DNA from: Scylla paramamosain
Taxonomy: Eukaryota; Arthropoda; Malacostraca; Decapoda; Portunidae
NCBI RefSeq assembly: GCF_035594125.1
Contig: NC_087186.1
Coordinates: 2,686,228-2,750,227 of the forward strand
Reading direction: 5' to 3'
DNA: 64,000 nucleotides
In this document: positions 48,085-61,414 of the stretch, in pieces
Position numbering within the stretch: position 1 is the stretch's first letter
How the letters are laid out: each line of letters starts with the position of its first letter
Notes under the pieces: model-generated
Told to the model about the DNA's origin: nothing
Database searches by the model: none
Seen by the model: the letters and a program-made list of their open reading frames with translations, nothing else
Translations under genes and position numbers: made by a program

Positions 48085-48609
48085 ATGTTGAAGGTGGCAC
48101 TTGTAGGGCATAGCCAGATTCCCCGGCATCTAGAGGTAACAAATGTGCAAATTAGGATATTCAGAGCCCCTGGAGCAAAGGCTAGGACTTTCTTTGAGGA
48201 TGATCGGTTAAATCGAGTACTCGAGTGGCAACATGACCTGACCATCTTGTGGATAGGCAGCAACGACATAGAAACATCTACCAATCCCGCTAGGATTTTC
48301 TCCGATGTTAAGAACATCATCAAAGAAATCACTGCCAAATGCCAATCACTAGTGCATGTCTGCCAAATTGAACCCAGGACCAACCCTAGGGGAATATCAG
48401 TGGAGAAATATAAGAAATTCCAAGTAGGAATCAATAATAGAGTAAAGAGAGCCCTGAAGACCCCAAACATTCATTTTAATAATATTCAATTTGTACAAGA
48501 ACTGAGCGAGGATGGTGTTCACTGGGACGAGAGAGGCCAAGCTCAAGTAATCAGTAAGATCAAAAGAGTTATTGAAGGTCACAGTAGCAATAGAGAGGCA
48601 GTGGAGTAG
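48085..48609 (+). CDS. SGNH/GDSL-hydrolase-like ORF of the Gypsy element
   Basis: An intact ORF of 174 codons between the primer-binding region and gag, in a different frame from gag. All four blocks of the SGNH hydrolase family are present in order: block I VGHSQ with the nucleophile S10, block II APGAKA with G30, block III WIGSNDI with N60, and block V DGVHWDERG with D143 and H146. The length fits a single alpha/beta SGNH domain with no added region, and no signal peptide or membrane segment is evident. Esterase domains of this type are known in ORF1 of CR1-group non-LTR elements, where their role is unclear. Their presence as a separate ORF in a Gypsy element is unusual as far as I know. 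Lipid or protein ester hydrolysis is possible but unproven. Capture from a CR1-like element is my inference. Confidence 0.85.
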   Translation: MLKVALVGHSQIPRHLEVTNVQIRIFRAPGAKARTFFEDDRLNRVLEWQHDLTILWIGSNDIETSTNPARIFSDVKNIIKEITAKCQSLVHVCQIEPRTNPRGISVEKYKKFQVGINNRVKRALKTPNIHFNNIQFVQELSEDGVHWDERGQAQVISKIKRVIEGHSSNREAVE

Positions 48610-48727
48610 AACACATTGTCCTGGAAGAAGAAAACCTGAGCGCATACTGTGTATCGCAGGTCACCTAACAATCACCCTGAGATATTGTGTTCTACACCCA
48701 GTACGTTAAATTTCCATGTGAGCAAAG

Positions 48728-49843
48728 ATGACTGATAATGTTCGCCTCCCAAGGGGTGGATTAGACCCGTGGCAGGACTTAATGGATCATAACACCAGAG
48801 AGAGCCTGGGAGCAGTTAAACATGAAAGTAAAGGGAAAGACTTGAACACTTTAGAACAGGAAGTAGAGGAACTAAAGCAAATCTTAAATCAACAAAATCA
48901 GGTAATTGGGCGTTTGGCTAACATCCCTAATTTACACAGAGCACCTAGCACTCCCACCAAACCCCGAGATATCCCAATTCTTGAACTCCACCACCTACAA
49001 GGTCTTGACTCAACTACCCAATTGAAAATTTTCATTGAACTGGTGGAGCAAAGTAGCAATGAGGACACCCGCAAAGTGCAAATTGCAAAGAGTAGGGTCA
49101 GCAGCGAGCTCGCGGCTCTCATACATAACCATCAAACCTTACATCATTGTCACACCTGGAATAGTATTAAACAATTGCTTCTATCACAATTCTCCCAAGA
49201 GGTTAACTTTGACAGGGCGTGGAGAGACATAGACGCACAGACATATGATTGGGTAGAATCTCCCCAAGCATTTGCCAACAAATTCACTTGCAAATATGCC
49301 ACTCTAGAGACGAGTTTTCCAGGAGAGAAACTCCCTAAATGTAAGAAAATTATCAAAAGAAAGTTGTGGCAGGGCTTAACCCAAGAAGCAAAGGCTAGAC
49401 TAGAAGATTTCCTGGATGAGGATTATCCTCTTAATAAATTTATTGACAGGGTAGAACATGAGCGCCAACTGCTCGAGGCTGCCCATACTTCCCCCATTGC
49501 TAGAATTAAACCTGAACTGGAAAAATCTAATTCAAAACTCATTGGTAGCCCTGACCCAATAACTCAAAATCCCCCAGACCTAACAAATGCAACATCCAAG
49601 GAATCAAAGGAAATTTGGGAACTTAAGCAGCAGATTAAAAGTCTCACTGATCAAGTAGGAAGGTTGAGAACCTCCCCCTCTCCAACACAACCCGCTAAAT
49701 ATTGCTCACACTGTCGAACCCATAGTCACACGCTGAGAGAGTGCTGGAGAAAATCTGCCCGTGGATCATGTTTTGACTGTAGACAGCATGGATGCTGGAG
49801 AGGAAATAAAAACTGCCCCGGAAAACCAAATCAGAATATATGA
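48728..49843 (+). CDS. gag: Gag of the young Gypsy element
   Basis: 371 codons starting 118 bases after the SGNH ORF stop. A predicted coiled coil lies at about 37-62 (LEQEVEELKQILNQQNQVIG). The middle has capsid-type helices (IFIELVEQSS, WNSIKQLLLSQF, IIKRKLWQGL). A second coiled coil lies at about 290-315. The C-terminus has a classical zinc knuckle, C326-C329-H334-C339 (CX2CX4HX4C), and a second Cys/His cluster (C348, C351, H354, C356, C363). The ORF ends in TGA, after which the same frame continues as pol. It forms the nucleocapsid particle that carries the RNA. Confidence 0.9.
   Translation: MTDNVRLPRGGLDPWQDLMDHNTRESLGAVKHESKGKDLNTLEQEVEELKQILNQQNQVIGRLANIPNLHRAPSTPTKPRDIPILELHHLQGLDSTTQLKIFIELVEQSSNEDTRKVQIAKSRVSSELAALIHNHQTLHHCHTWNSIKQLLLSQFSQEVNFDRAWRDIDAQTYDWVESPQAFANKFTCKYATLETSFPGEKLPKCKKIIKRKLWQGLTQEAKARLEDFLDEDYPLNKFIDRVEHERQLLEAAHTSPIARIKPELEKSNSKLIGSPDPITQNPPDLTNATSKESKEIWELKQQIKSLTDQVGRLRTSPSPTQPAKYCSHCRTHSHTLRECWRKSARGSCFDCRQHGCWRGNKNCPGKPNQNI
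49841..49843 (+). promoter_or_regulatory. in-frame UGA between gag and pol (possible readthrough)
   Basis: The TGA is followed by CTC. A C after UGA is the weak-termination context seen at many readthrough sites. Downstream codons stay open in the same frame for 1203 residues, and the protease active site lies only 24 codons on, with no ATG before it. Confidence 0.6.
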
Positions 49844-52800
49844 CTCACCCAGGGATTCACATCCCCCGCTATCAATCTCATAGTTAACAAGAAAATTCTT
49901 AAAGCTGTCATTGACACTGGTAGCGGCTATACTTTAATCACAGAGGCTGCGGTAGAGAAATTAGAAGGAACTATATCACAAAGGGGAGCAGTACCTATAC
50001 TACAAGGGGTAACTGGTTCACCCTTACGAATCTTGGGGATGACCTTACTAGAGATAGGAGTAGGTGAAGAGACTATACACAAACAATGGTGCCCTGTAGT
50101 CCCGAATAGCTACCTTGACGCTGACGTCTTACTCGGGACAGACATACTTTCACAAGCTCCTTTTCAATGGAATGGTAAAACAAATACAGTAAAGTGGGGT
50201 AAAACCACATACCTTGTTAATCATATCAAAAGGCAGAAAGGCAAGGTGGAACGAGTTCACGAGGTACCTATTCTTCCTACCACTCCCAGTCAAACAGAAC
50301 ACATCCGTCTAACTCATACCATCAAACTCGATCCCTACCGAGCTCAGTTTCTTCCTATCTCGGTGAAAGAAAACCCAGGAGAAACTTTGTTAATCCAGCC
50401 TCAGCCATGTTTAACGCCTAATCATCACCCCTTGATTGTGACAGTAGATGAGAATAAAAAGGTCCCCCTCCCATTTATTAATGATACTAAGGGCCGGAAA
50501 ACAATCAAACCAGGAACCCTATTAGGCACTTTTGAAAACATCTCCTCCCCGACGATCAAAGTCATCCACCAAAAGCTAGCCACTCCTTCCCTAGAAATCC
50601 ACAATGATCTGTTGCCACACAATGACCAAACAAGGTGTCAGGAATCAAAGAGTAGGCCACAAAGACTCGAGGAGTTGATAAGACAACAGAAATGGAGTAA
50701 CCTTACTAGAGAGCAGAAAACAATCTTAAAAAATATCATTCTCAATCACCATGATTTATTCATAGTAGACAAAAACGAACTTGGATTAATGAAAGGGCCT
50801 CCTGCTAAAATTAATATCTCTAATCCAGAACCTAGTCGTGGTCCTAGGTACCGATACCCCGAGGAAGCAAAAACCCTGATATCAAACATGTTAACAGATA
50901 TGGAGAACAGAGATATCATTGAAAAATCTACATCTGCATGGCTCTCTCCTATAGTATTAGTCAATAAACCGGATGGAAGTAAAAGAATGTGCCTTGACTA
51001 CCGACATGTCAACAAGCACCTAACTACTGATATTTACCCGCTTCCCCGCCTAGAAGAATTAGTTGAACAAGCAGCTGGCCATCAGTTCTATGCCACGCTA
51101 GATATGAGGGAGGCTTATTTTCAAATTCTATTGGAGGAAGGTAGCAGAGACCTCACAGCCTTCAGTGATGGGGTGACTCTCTATAGGTTTAAAAGGCTAC
51201 CTTTTGGATTAAGCTGTTCTCCAGCTATCTTTACTAGACATATGGCCTCATTGTTAGCTCCTCTCGTGAAGAAGGGTTGGATGAAAAATTACTTAGACGA
51301 CCTAATCATTTGGGCTTCAGACTTCACCACACTCAGCGAAAGACTCAGTGAAACTTTCGCTTTACTTAAAGAAAACGGAGTCAAGCTTAACTTATCTAAA
51401 TGCGAAATGGCAAAGACTGAAGTTACGTTTCTTGGTCATAAAATTTCACAAGAAGGTAGTCAACCCGACCCAAAGAATGTAGAGGCAGTATTGGAAATGA
51501 AACCGCCCACTAAGGTCAAGGAAGTGAGACGATTTTTAGGTATGGCAGGATTTTATAGGAAACACATCAATAATTTCGCTCAAATAGCCACTCCACTTAC
51601 CAACCTAACGAAAAAAGATCAACCTTTCCTTTGGACAGACAAGTGTCAGGAGGCATTCGATACCTTAAAAAGATCTCTTGCCCAGGCCCCTATACTAGCG
51701 AGAGCGCAAAGTAACCAGCCGTTCATTTTAACAACTGATGCCAGTAATACCCACGTAGGAGGCGTCTTAAGTCAAACTCAGGAGGATGGGTCCGTCAGAC
51801 CTTTGGGCTATTTTTCAAAAAAATTAAACTCCACTGAGAATAGGTACTCAGCTACAGATAAAGAAGCCTTGGCAGTACTTCTCTCTTGTAGACACTTCCA
51901 TCATTATTTGTGGGGAACTAGCTTCACTATATTCACAGATCATCAGCCCCTTACTAGTATATTCAAAAGAAAGACCAAATCTGCCAGGATGAGCCGCTGG
52001 ATACTAGAGATGAGAGAATACCAATACAACATCCAATATGTGAAGGGAAAGTATAACTACGTGGCCGATCAGCTCTCTCGCCCAGTGAGGATCATTCAGC
52101 GATGTCCTACTCCAAACTATTTAGGCCTGACTTTAGAACAAATCAAGATTCAACAAAGGGAAGAAATTAAGTGGAGAGACATGATAGAGTATCTGGAAGG
52201 AGGGTCTATACCTACCAAAAAGTATCATAAGAGTATATTGCACCAGTTCACTATAATTGATGAGTTGCTGTACTACGCTAAGGAAAACATTGATGGCAGC
52301 ATTCATTATTCATTGGTAGTTCCTCAGGTTCTGATTCCTAAAGCTTTAGAACATGCACATGAGCTTTCTGGCCACCTGGGTCAGAAAAAGACAATTAAAA
52401 AGGCCGAAGAATTGTTTTACTGGTGTAATCTCAAGTTTGACGTAACCCAGTACGTAAAGAATTGCCTTACCTGTCAAAGATTTAAAACCTCTCCAGGGTT
52501 ACAGCAGCCTTATCAGGAATTACCTTCAGTAGAGAAGCCCTTAGATAGGATAGGTATAGACCTGACGGATATGATTGCAGGCAGTGGTGGCTACCGATAT
52601 GTGTTGACTATCGTAGATCACTTTAGCCGATTTGTGAAGTTCTATCCACTCAAAAACAAACTATCAGAGGGAATTGTAGAGGCGCTGCAGCAGTACATTA
52701 CCGACTTCGGGACTCCTCACTCCATCGTCCTGGACAACGGGGGCGAGTTCACCTCCCAGATCTTCCAACAATTCTGCCAGCAACACCTCATCACCCTCTG

Positions 52801-53455
52801 TTACACCACTCCCTACCACCCGCAAGGGAACGCCATCACCGAACGACTCCATCGCACGCTCAAATCCATCTTGGCTTCCATGTGCCGAGGTTACCCGCTA
52901 CGGTGGCCTCGCCTACTCCCTGTGTGTCAGGCCACTATGAATGCCGCCGTCCATACCAGTATCGCCCAACAACCTTTCTTCGCGTTTTTCTCCCGGCATG
53001 CGCCCCGAGTGGTGGGTGCCAGGCTACCCGCAGTTGATGGTGACGAGCAAGACGTGGATGTGGTCCGCCGGCTGATCCGGGAAACACACGAGAAAATGAC
53101 TCGGAAATACCGTAATGCGGCCAACAGGAAACGCAAGGAGCAGAAGGTAGACATTGGGGCGTTGGTGTGGGTGAAGCGAGAAACTACAGAGTCAGGAGTG
53201 TGTAAGAAACTGTGTGTTCGTTGGGACGGCCCATATAAGGTGGTGGAAGTTTTAAGAGGAGGCGGTGGTTATGTGGTGAAAGACCCTTTCTCGGGAAAGA
53301 TGGTGCAAAGAGCGGCAGAAAAGATCAAACAGTTTCACAGTGAGGAAGAGTATGTAGTTGCGGCTCAAGACACAGTGTTCCAACCTGATATAGAAACTGA
53401 AGTGTTACCGCCTAGAGTGCGTAACCGTCCCAGACGCTATATTGAGGAATGTTAA
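49844..53455 (+). CDS. pol: Pol of the young Gypsy element (PR-RT-RH-IN)
   Basis: Numbered from the codon after the gag UGA (1203 residues). The aspartic protease has DTGS at 24-27. The RT has SPIVLVNKPDGSKR, LPFGLSCSP and the catalytic YLDD at 483-486. RNase H has LTTDASNTHVGG, YSATDKEALAV and FTDHQPL. The integrase has a complete zinc region (HAHELSGHLG, CLTCQRF) and core acids D906 (GIDLTD), D964 (VLDNGGEF) and E1000 (HPQGNAITER), with D(35)E spacing. A GPY/F module (WDGPYKVVEVL) follows near 1120. No stop or frameshift. From about 52,680 the codons become strongly GC-rich, unlike the AT-rich part before. It is probably made as a Gag-Pol fusion. Confidence 0.93.
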   Translation, partial: LTQGFTSPAINLIVNKKILKAVIDTGSGYTLITEAAVEKLEGTISQRGAVPILQGVTGSPLRILGMTLLEIGVGEETIHKQWCPVVPNSYLDADVLLGTDILSQAPFQWNGKTNTVKWGKTTYLVNHIKRQKGKVERVHEVPILPTTPSQTEHIRLTHTIKLDPYRAQFLPISVKENPGETLLIQPQPCLTPNHHPLIVTVDENKKVPLPFINDTKGRKTIKPGTLLGTFENISSPTIKVIHQKLATPSLEIHNDLLPHNDQTRCQESKSRPQRLEELIRQQKWSNLTREQKTILKNIILNHHDLFIVDKNELGLMKGPPAKINISNPEPSRGPRYRYPEEAKTLISNMLTDMENRDIIEKSTSAWLSPIVLVNKPDGSKRMCLDYRHVNKHLTTDIYPLPRLEELVEQAAGHQFYATLDMREAYFQILLEEGSRDLTAFSDGVTLYRFKRLPFGLSCSPAIFTRHMASLLAPLVKKGWMKNYLDDLIIWASDFTTLSERLSETFALLKENGVKLNLSKCEMAKTEVTFLGHKISQEGSQPDPKNVEAVLEMKPPTKVKEVRRFLGMAGFYRKHINNFAQIATPLTNLTKKDQPFLWTDKCQEAFDTLKRSLAQAPILARAQSNQPFILTTDASNTHVGGVLSQTQEDGSVRPLGYFSKKLNSTENRYSATDKEALAVLLSCRHFHHYLWGTSFTIFTDHQPLTSIFKRKTKSARMSRWILEMREYQYNIQYVKGKYNYVADQLSRPVRIIQRCPTPNYLGLTLEQIKIQQREEIKWRDMIEYLEGGSIPTKKYHKSILHQFTIIDELLYYAKENIDGSIHYSLVVPQVLIPKALEHAHELSGHLGQKKTIKKAEELFYWCNLKFDVTQYVKNCLTCQRFKTSPGLQQPYQELPSVEKPLDRIGIDLTDMIAGSGGYRYVLTIVDHFSRFVKFYPLKNKLSEGIVEALQQYITDFGTPHSIVLDNGGEFTSQIFQQFCQQHLITLCYTTPYHPQGNAITERLHRTLKSILASMCRGYPLRWPRLLPVCQATMNAAVHTSIAQQPFFAFFSRHAPRVVGARLPAVDGDEQDVDVVRRLIRETHEKMTRKYRNAANRKRKEQKVDIGALVWVKRETTESGVCKKLCVRWDGPYKVVEVLRGGGGYVVKDPFSGKMVQRAAEKIKQFHSEEEYVVAAQDTVFQPDIETEVLPPRVRNRPRRYIEEC

Positions 53456-54118
53456 TGTCGCTGGAAGAACGGTATAGAAAAGAGCAGAGTGCTTGGGGTA
53501 AATGGTCTGGCTGGACTGGTTGTAATGAATCGTGGTATGACGGGTATGGGTACTATGTGAGAGGTGATGTAAGAATTTGAGAAGGAATAAGGAACCACTT
53601 TAATTCGCAGACTACTACTGCACTCGACAACCCGTTCGGGCCATTCTGTGGTGGATTACTTCAGGACGTGGCGAGCGCTTCGCGTAATCATCTATAGTAT
53701 CTCGTGGTATGAGTGAATGTGTGGATGAGTAAATGACTGTCCGAGTGGAAGGAACCGAGTACTGGGGTGGCCGAATCTCGTTTCAGAGAGTGACGGAGTG
53801 ACTTAAGGTTAAGTCCTCACACCACAGGAGGTCAAGAGGCTGGTTGGGGTGGAATTTCTTTTCTTTTTCCTTGAGATGAGAGAAAGAGCCGAGTTATGTC
53901 TCCAAGGGACATTGTGGTGATATGGCCCACAAGCCATTGTATGGGAGAGAATGTCAGAGTTATTTCCCGACAGAGATCACGTGCAGTTCGTCAGCCTGGC
54001 TTGGTTATGTGGTGGTGAGGGGAGTTTCTAATTACTCGGATGTGAAGGTGTTATTTTATTTTTTTTTGGTAAGGAGAAAAGAGAGAGGTGAAAAATTCTA
54101 GAACGGATGAAAGGCTCG
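53456..54118 (+). other. 3' untranslated internal region of the Gypsy element
   Basis: No open frame of note and no env-like gene. A purine-rich stretch at 54,069-54,096 is the best polypurine-tract candidate, although it lies about 25 bases before the LTR. Confidence 0.6.
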
Positions 54119-55443
54119 TGTAGTGCTGAGAAATTAATTATGTATATTTCTACTTTTTTTCCTAGGCTAGGGCCCATGTAGTGTGCGGGGGTGACCAGAA
54201 TCTCAGTACCATGTGACTAACCCCTCCCCTTCCCCTCCTCTCCTCAGTGTCCTTTTGTCCTTGCTTTCCCCCCCCCCCCTCTCAGCGTCACTGTGTTGAC
54301 CACTTCTATAACAAATTTACCCCGTGAATAAAGGTAATTTCTCCTGCTTGGCCAGGTTATAGAGGCGAATTTTTCACCTAATCCCAGAGAATGGGGAGCC
54401 CTTAATACGATAAAATTAGTTCTATAATGGTAAGGTCTTAAACCAGCTCAAACAAATCCCAGATAATTACGCCGCGCCAATGAGGTTGACGAATCTGATA
54501 AATCTTCTTTGCTTCGCCGTCTTATTACTCCTGTTGCTACGCAAGCCGGGAAGAGATACCAGACTTTGACTAATTCCCTAATTGATTTCAAAAGTCCATT
54601 GAATTAAACTTCTTAAAGTAACAACTATAAAGTAAACAGTAACTTAATTATTCATATTTTTCATCCCTGAACTCACAACCTAGTCGCCCCCCCTACTAAA
54701 AACAAAATTATAACTTAATAAATTTCCCCATTGGAAACCTTTATCCTTAGTTTCCCGCCGATTCCCTCACAAGCAAAGCCAGTCTCTCTCGGATTCTCCT
54801 CAGGTGAGCATGCAGTCTGATAGTCTCCCCCTCCATTCCTGTAATATTAAGTAAGTGTTTATTTAACAATAATTTTACTAAAGCCAGTCTCTCTCGGATT
54901 CTCCTCAGACCCTCTCGGATTCTCCTCAGATATTCCTGATGATAAACTGTTTTCTGAGTGAATAGATATTCGCATTTTTTCGTTCTGTTTTTGTTGGTTT
55001 TCTCCACGGGACTAGTGAAACCACCTGGTTCGAGATCACCGTGTGAGACTGTCCTCAGGTCTATACATACTTTTTGGGTATATATTTGTTATTTATTTAT
55101 TTATTCTCTGGTCTCCCCCACAACTCAGTAGTCGCGAAAATATCTCCATCGTAGTTTTTATGTAATTGAAGAATACGCTACCATTTATTTTGTATTTCTG
55201 AATTATGTAACTGAAGAGTACGCTATCATTTATTTTGTATTTCTGAATTATGTAACTGAAGAGTACGCTACCATTTATTTTGTATTTCTGAATTGCTTTC
55301 TTTTTATTATTATTATTTCGGATTATTCCATTATTTATTAAAAATCATAAAAGTATCAGTATTTGTATTTCTCTTAATCCAGTGATAGGATTTGTAATTA
55401 TCGTCTGCCACAAGGGAACATCACACCCCTTAGAGGGCACTAA
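54119..55443 (+). repeat. 3' LTR (1325 bp)
   Basis: Same sequence as the 5' LTR except for one extra C in a C run and three substitutions (near 54,529, 55,032 and 55,355). AATAAA at 54,327-54,332. Confidence 0.9.
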
Positions 55444-55448
55444 AAATA
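55444..55448 (+). repeat. target site duplication AAATA (right)
   Basis: Copy of 46,688-46,692. Confidence 0.8.
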
Positions 55449-55960
55449 CACCCTTGACCTATGTTTCCTATATCTGGCACTGAGTGCCTAACCTGACCAT
55501 CACCAAGCACAAGAACTTAACATTGTGGCAGGATAACTACGTCTGCCCCTCATCCTTGTCTCCTCCCGCAACGTCCACCACCTCCTCCGTCACTCCCTCC
55601 AACACACTGAAGGGATTCTTACTCTCCACGTGGAGCCTCTCAAGGCGATGCGCCTTGGTGACCTTCATCCTCTTCGCTCCCCTGCATACAACTGACCACT
55701 GCTCCTCCATCACCTTATTAGGTAAGGTGACGGCGGGGCACGACCCTCCTTCAGGTGCTGAGATCCGCTCACAGAACTCAGCCTGCAGGTCAGAGATCCC
55801 CTCACGAAACTCAGCTTTCACCTCTGAGATCCTTCGATGGAACTCAGCCTCCACCACTGAGACCTTCGCTACGAAGGCCACGAGAACAAGAGAACTAAGA
55901 CAACCAGACGACTCAGAAGCAAAAGGCGCCATCAAATAGCGTCAGGTAACTGGCTCACTA
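55449..55960 (-). pseudogene. CR1-like ORF1 SGNH-esterase remnant, 5' part
   Basis: Reading on the minus strand, a 132-codon frame (55,935-55,537) with a heptad-like helix (FHRRISEVKAEFREGISDLQ) precedes a degraded block I LVLGDGQVR, where the expected GDS serine codon reads glycine, and ALSARYRKHRSRV. The sequence then meets the Gypsy element, and block II continues at 46,687. This is the ORF1 of a CR1-group non-LTR element, with coiled coil plus esterase, now split. Confidence 0.65.
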
Positions 55961-56185
55961 ACACATGCAGATACGTCCGTTCACTAGGAACTCTGACCTG
56001 AAACTGAGGAACTCTGACATGAGACTGAGGAGCTCTGACCTGAAACAAGGAGCTTTGACCTGAGACTGTTAATACCAACATTTTTGCCACACTAAGATGA
56101 GCTCAGCATTCCGTCACCTTGCTTATATAATTATTTTAGTCATTGTTGGTCTGATACGACTAAATAGAGGGATGTCTTAGATACA
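55961..56185. other. unassigned intron DNA with short repeats
   Basis: Contains four diverged repeats of CTCTGACCTGAAACTGAGGA-like units (about 55,990-56,065). Confidence 0.5.
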
Positions 56186-56190
56186 GACAG

Positions 56191-56262
<72 letters not shown>
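56186..56262. repeat. (GA)n microsatellite next to the splice donor
   Basis: On the gene's strand it is a (CT)n tract that starts directly at the GTAAGT donor of the 56.3-kb exon. Confidence 0.97.
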
Positions 56263-56268
<6 letters not shown>

Positions 56269-56577
56269 CTCATTTAATTCATGACTTGGAATGTGAGCTT
56301 CAGCTCCAGAAATATGTTCAAGGTTCTCTTGGAGCGTCGCCGAATGGTCTTCATTGAAATTCCAAATGCCCAAATGGACAGTATGTTTTTTACATCTTTG
56401 TTTCATCATAATTTCAATAATCTGAGAATAATCTTCGGATGTGAATTTCATTTCATTGGCAGTATCGGACGGTGGATATTCTTCAGTCCTTAAGAGTGCA
56501 TGTTCAATGCCCTTAACAAGGTCCTTAGTGCAGCTCTTCAAGCGAATCTGCTCCGCTCGGAGTCGATGGGTATAGGC
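56269..56577 (-). CDS. Upstream exon of the ankyrin/cGAS-like gene
   Basis: A 103-codon open exon between a consensus acceptor (gttttcctaacag then GCCTAT) and donor (AATGAG then gtaagt). Both ends are phase 0. It starts with the helix AYTHRLRAEQIRLKSCTKDL, which aligns without gaps to the start of the 36.3-kb exon (about ten identities in 28 residues, including a shared C16). The rest (MKQRCKKHTVHLGIWNF and onward) is not a clear ankyrin repeat and is not otherwise recognised. The homologous exon start supports membership in the same gene. It is not a start exon; upstream exons are not found in the window. Confidence 0.7.
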
Positions 56578-58550
<1,973 letters not shown>

Positions 58551-58559
58551 TGGACAGGG

Positions 58560-60830
<2,271 letters not shown>

Positions 60831-61326
60831 CTTACAATAATGCAATGTCAGTTTTAAATGCAAAAAGCCTGTTTGGAAAACGGAATTAATTAACGTTGAA
60901 ATCTGGAAAGAATCTGATGAGCTCCACAAAAATTCGCTATTGCCGCCCTTATTACACGAGGTGTATGATAGGGACACGCGGCAGGGCTGGGCGGTGTTAT
61001 AAGCTGTGCGTCGCCGCACTTCCCGCTATAAATACTCCACCATACCGTATATTGTAACCACACTCATTCACACTGCCTAATGTATCACTATGTCCAAGCA
61101 TAACGTCTGTTTGTTTATTATTTATTATTTTAAGTAGACACTTTAATTTCATGTTTTTAATATTGACCTTAACCTTTCATTACACATGTATTTTGTTATT
61201 TTTAATCTTATTTATCTTTAAAAATGTTAACTGTTACGAAATAATTGTGAGCCAAGTCGTCAAGTTATATAATATGCCAGTGCACATATTTGTAACTCTC
61301 TTGGCAAATGAGCCATGAATTATTAT

Positions 61327-61332
61327 CATTAA

Positions 61333-61393
<61 letters not shown>

Positions 61394-61395
61394 AT
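61327..61395. repeat. (TTA)n microsatellite, probable tail of family F
   Basis: About 65 bp of TTA following 'ggcaaatgagccatgaa', a kind of 3' end often seen in arthropod non-LTR elements. Confidence 0.9.
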
Positions 61396-61414
61396 TCAGG
61401 GGTTTCAGGATTCA

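Larger units (their letters stand above)
46693..55443 (+). mobile_element. Complete young Ty3/Gypsy retrotransposon with an SGNH-hydrolase ORF
   Basis: An 8.75 kb element with two LTRs of 1324 and 1325 bp, a 5-bp target duplication, a primer-binding site candidate, three open coding blocks (SGNH-like ORF, gag, pol) and no disabling mutation that I can find. The two LTRs differ at three substitutions and one C-run indel that I could see, which indicates recent insertion. It lies in a host intron on the strand opposite to the gene. Confidence 0.9.

Noticed and set aside
55484..55939. 151-codon plus-strand ORF
   Set aside because: Antisense of the CR1-like ORF1 remnant, whose minus-strand reading has recognisable esterase blocks.
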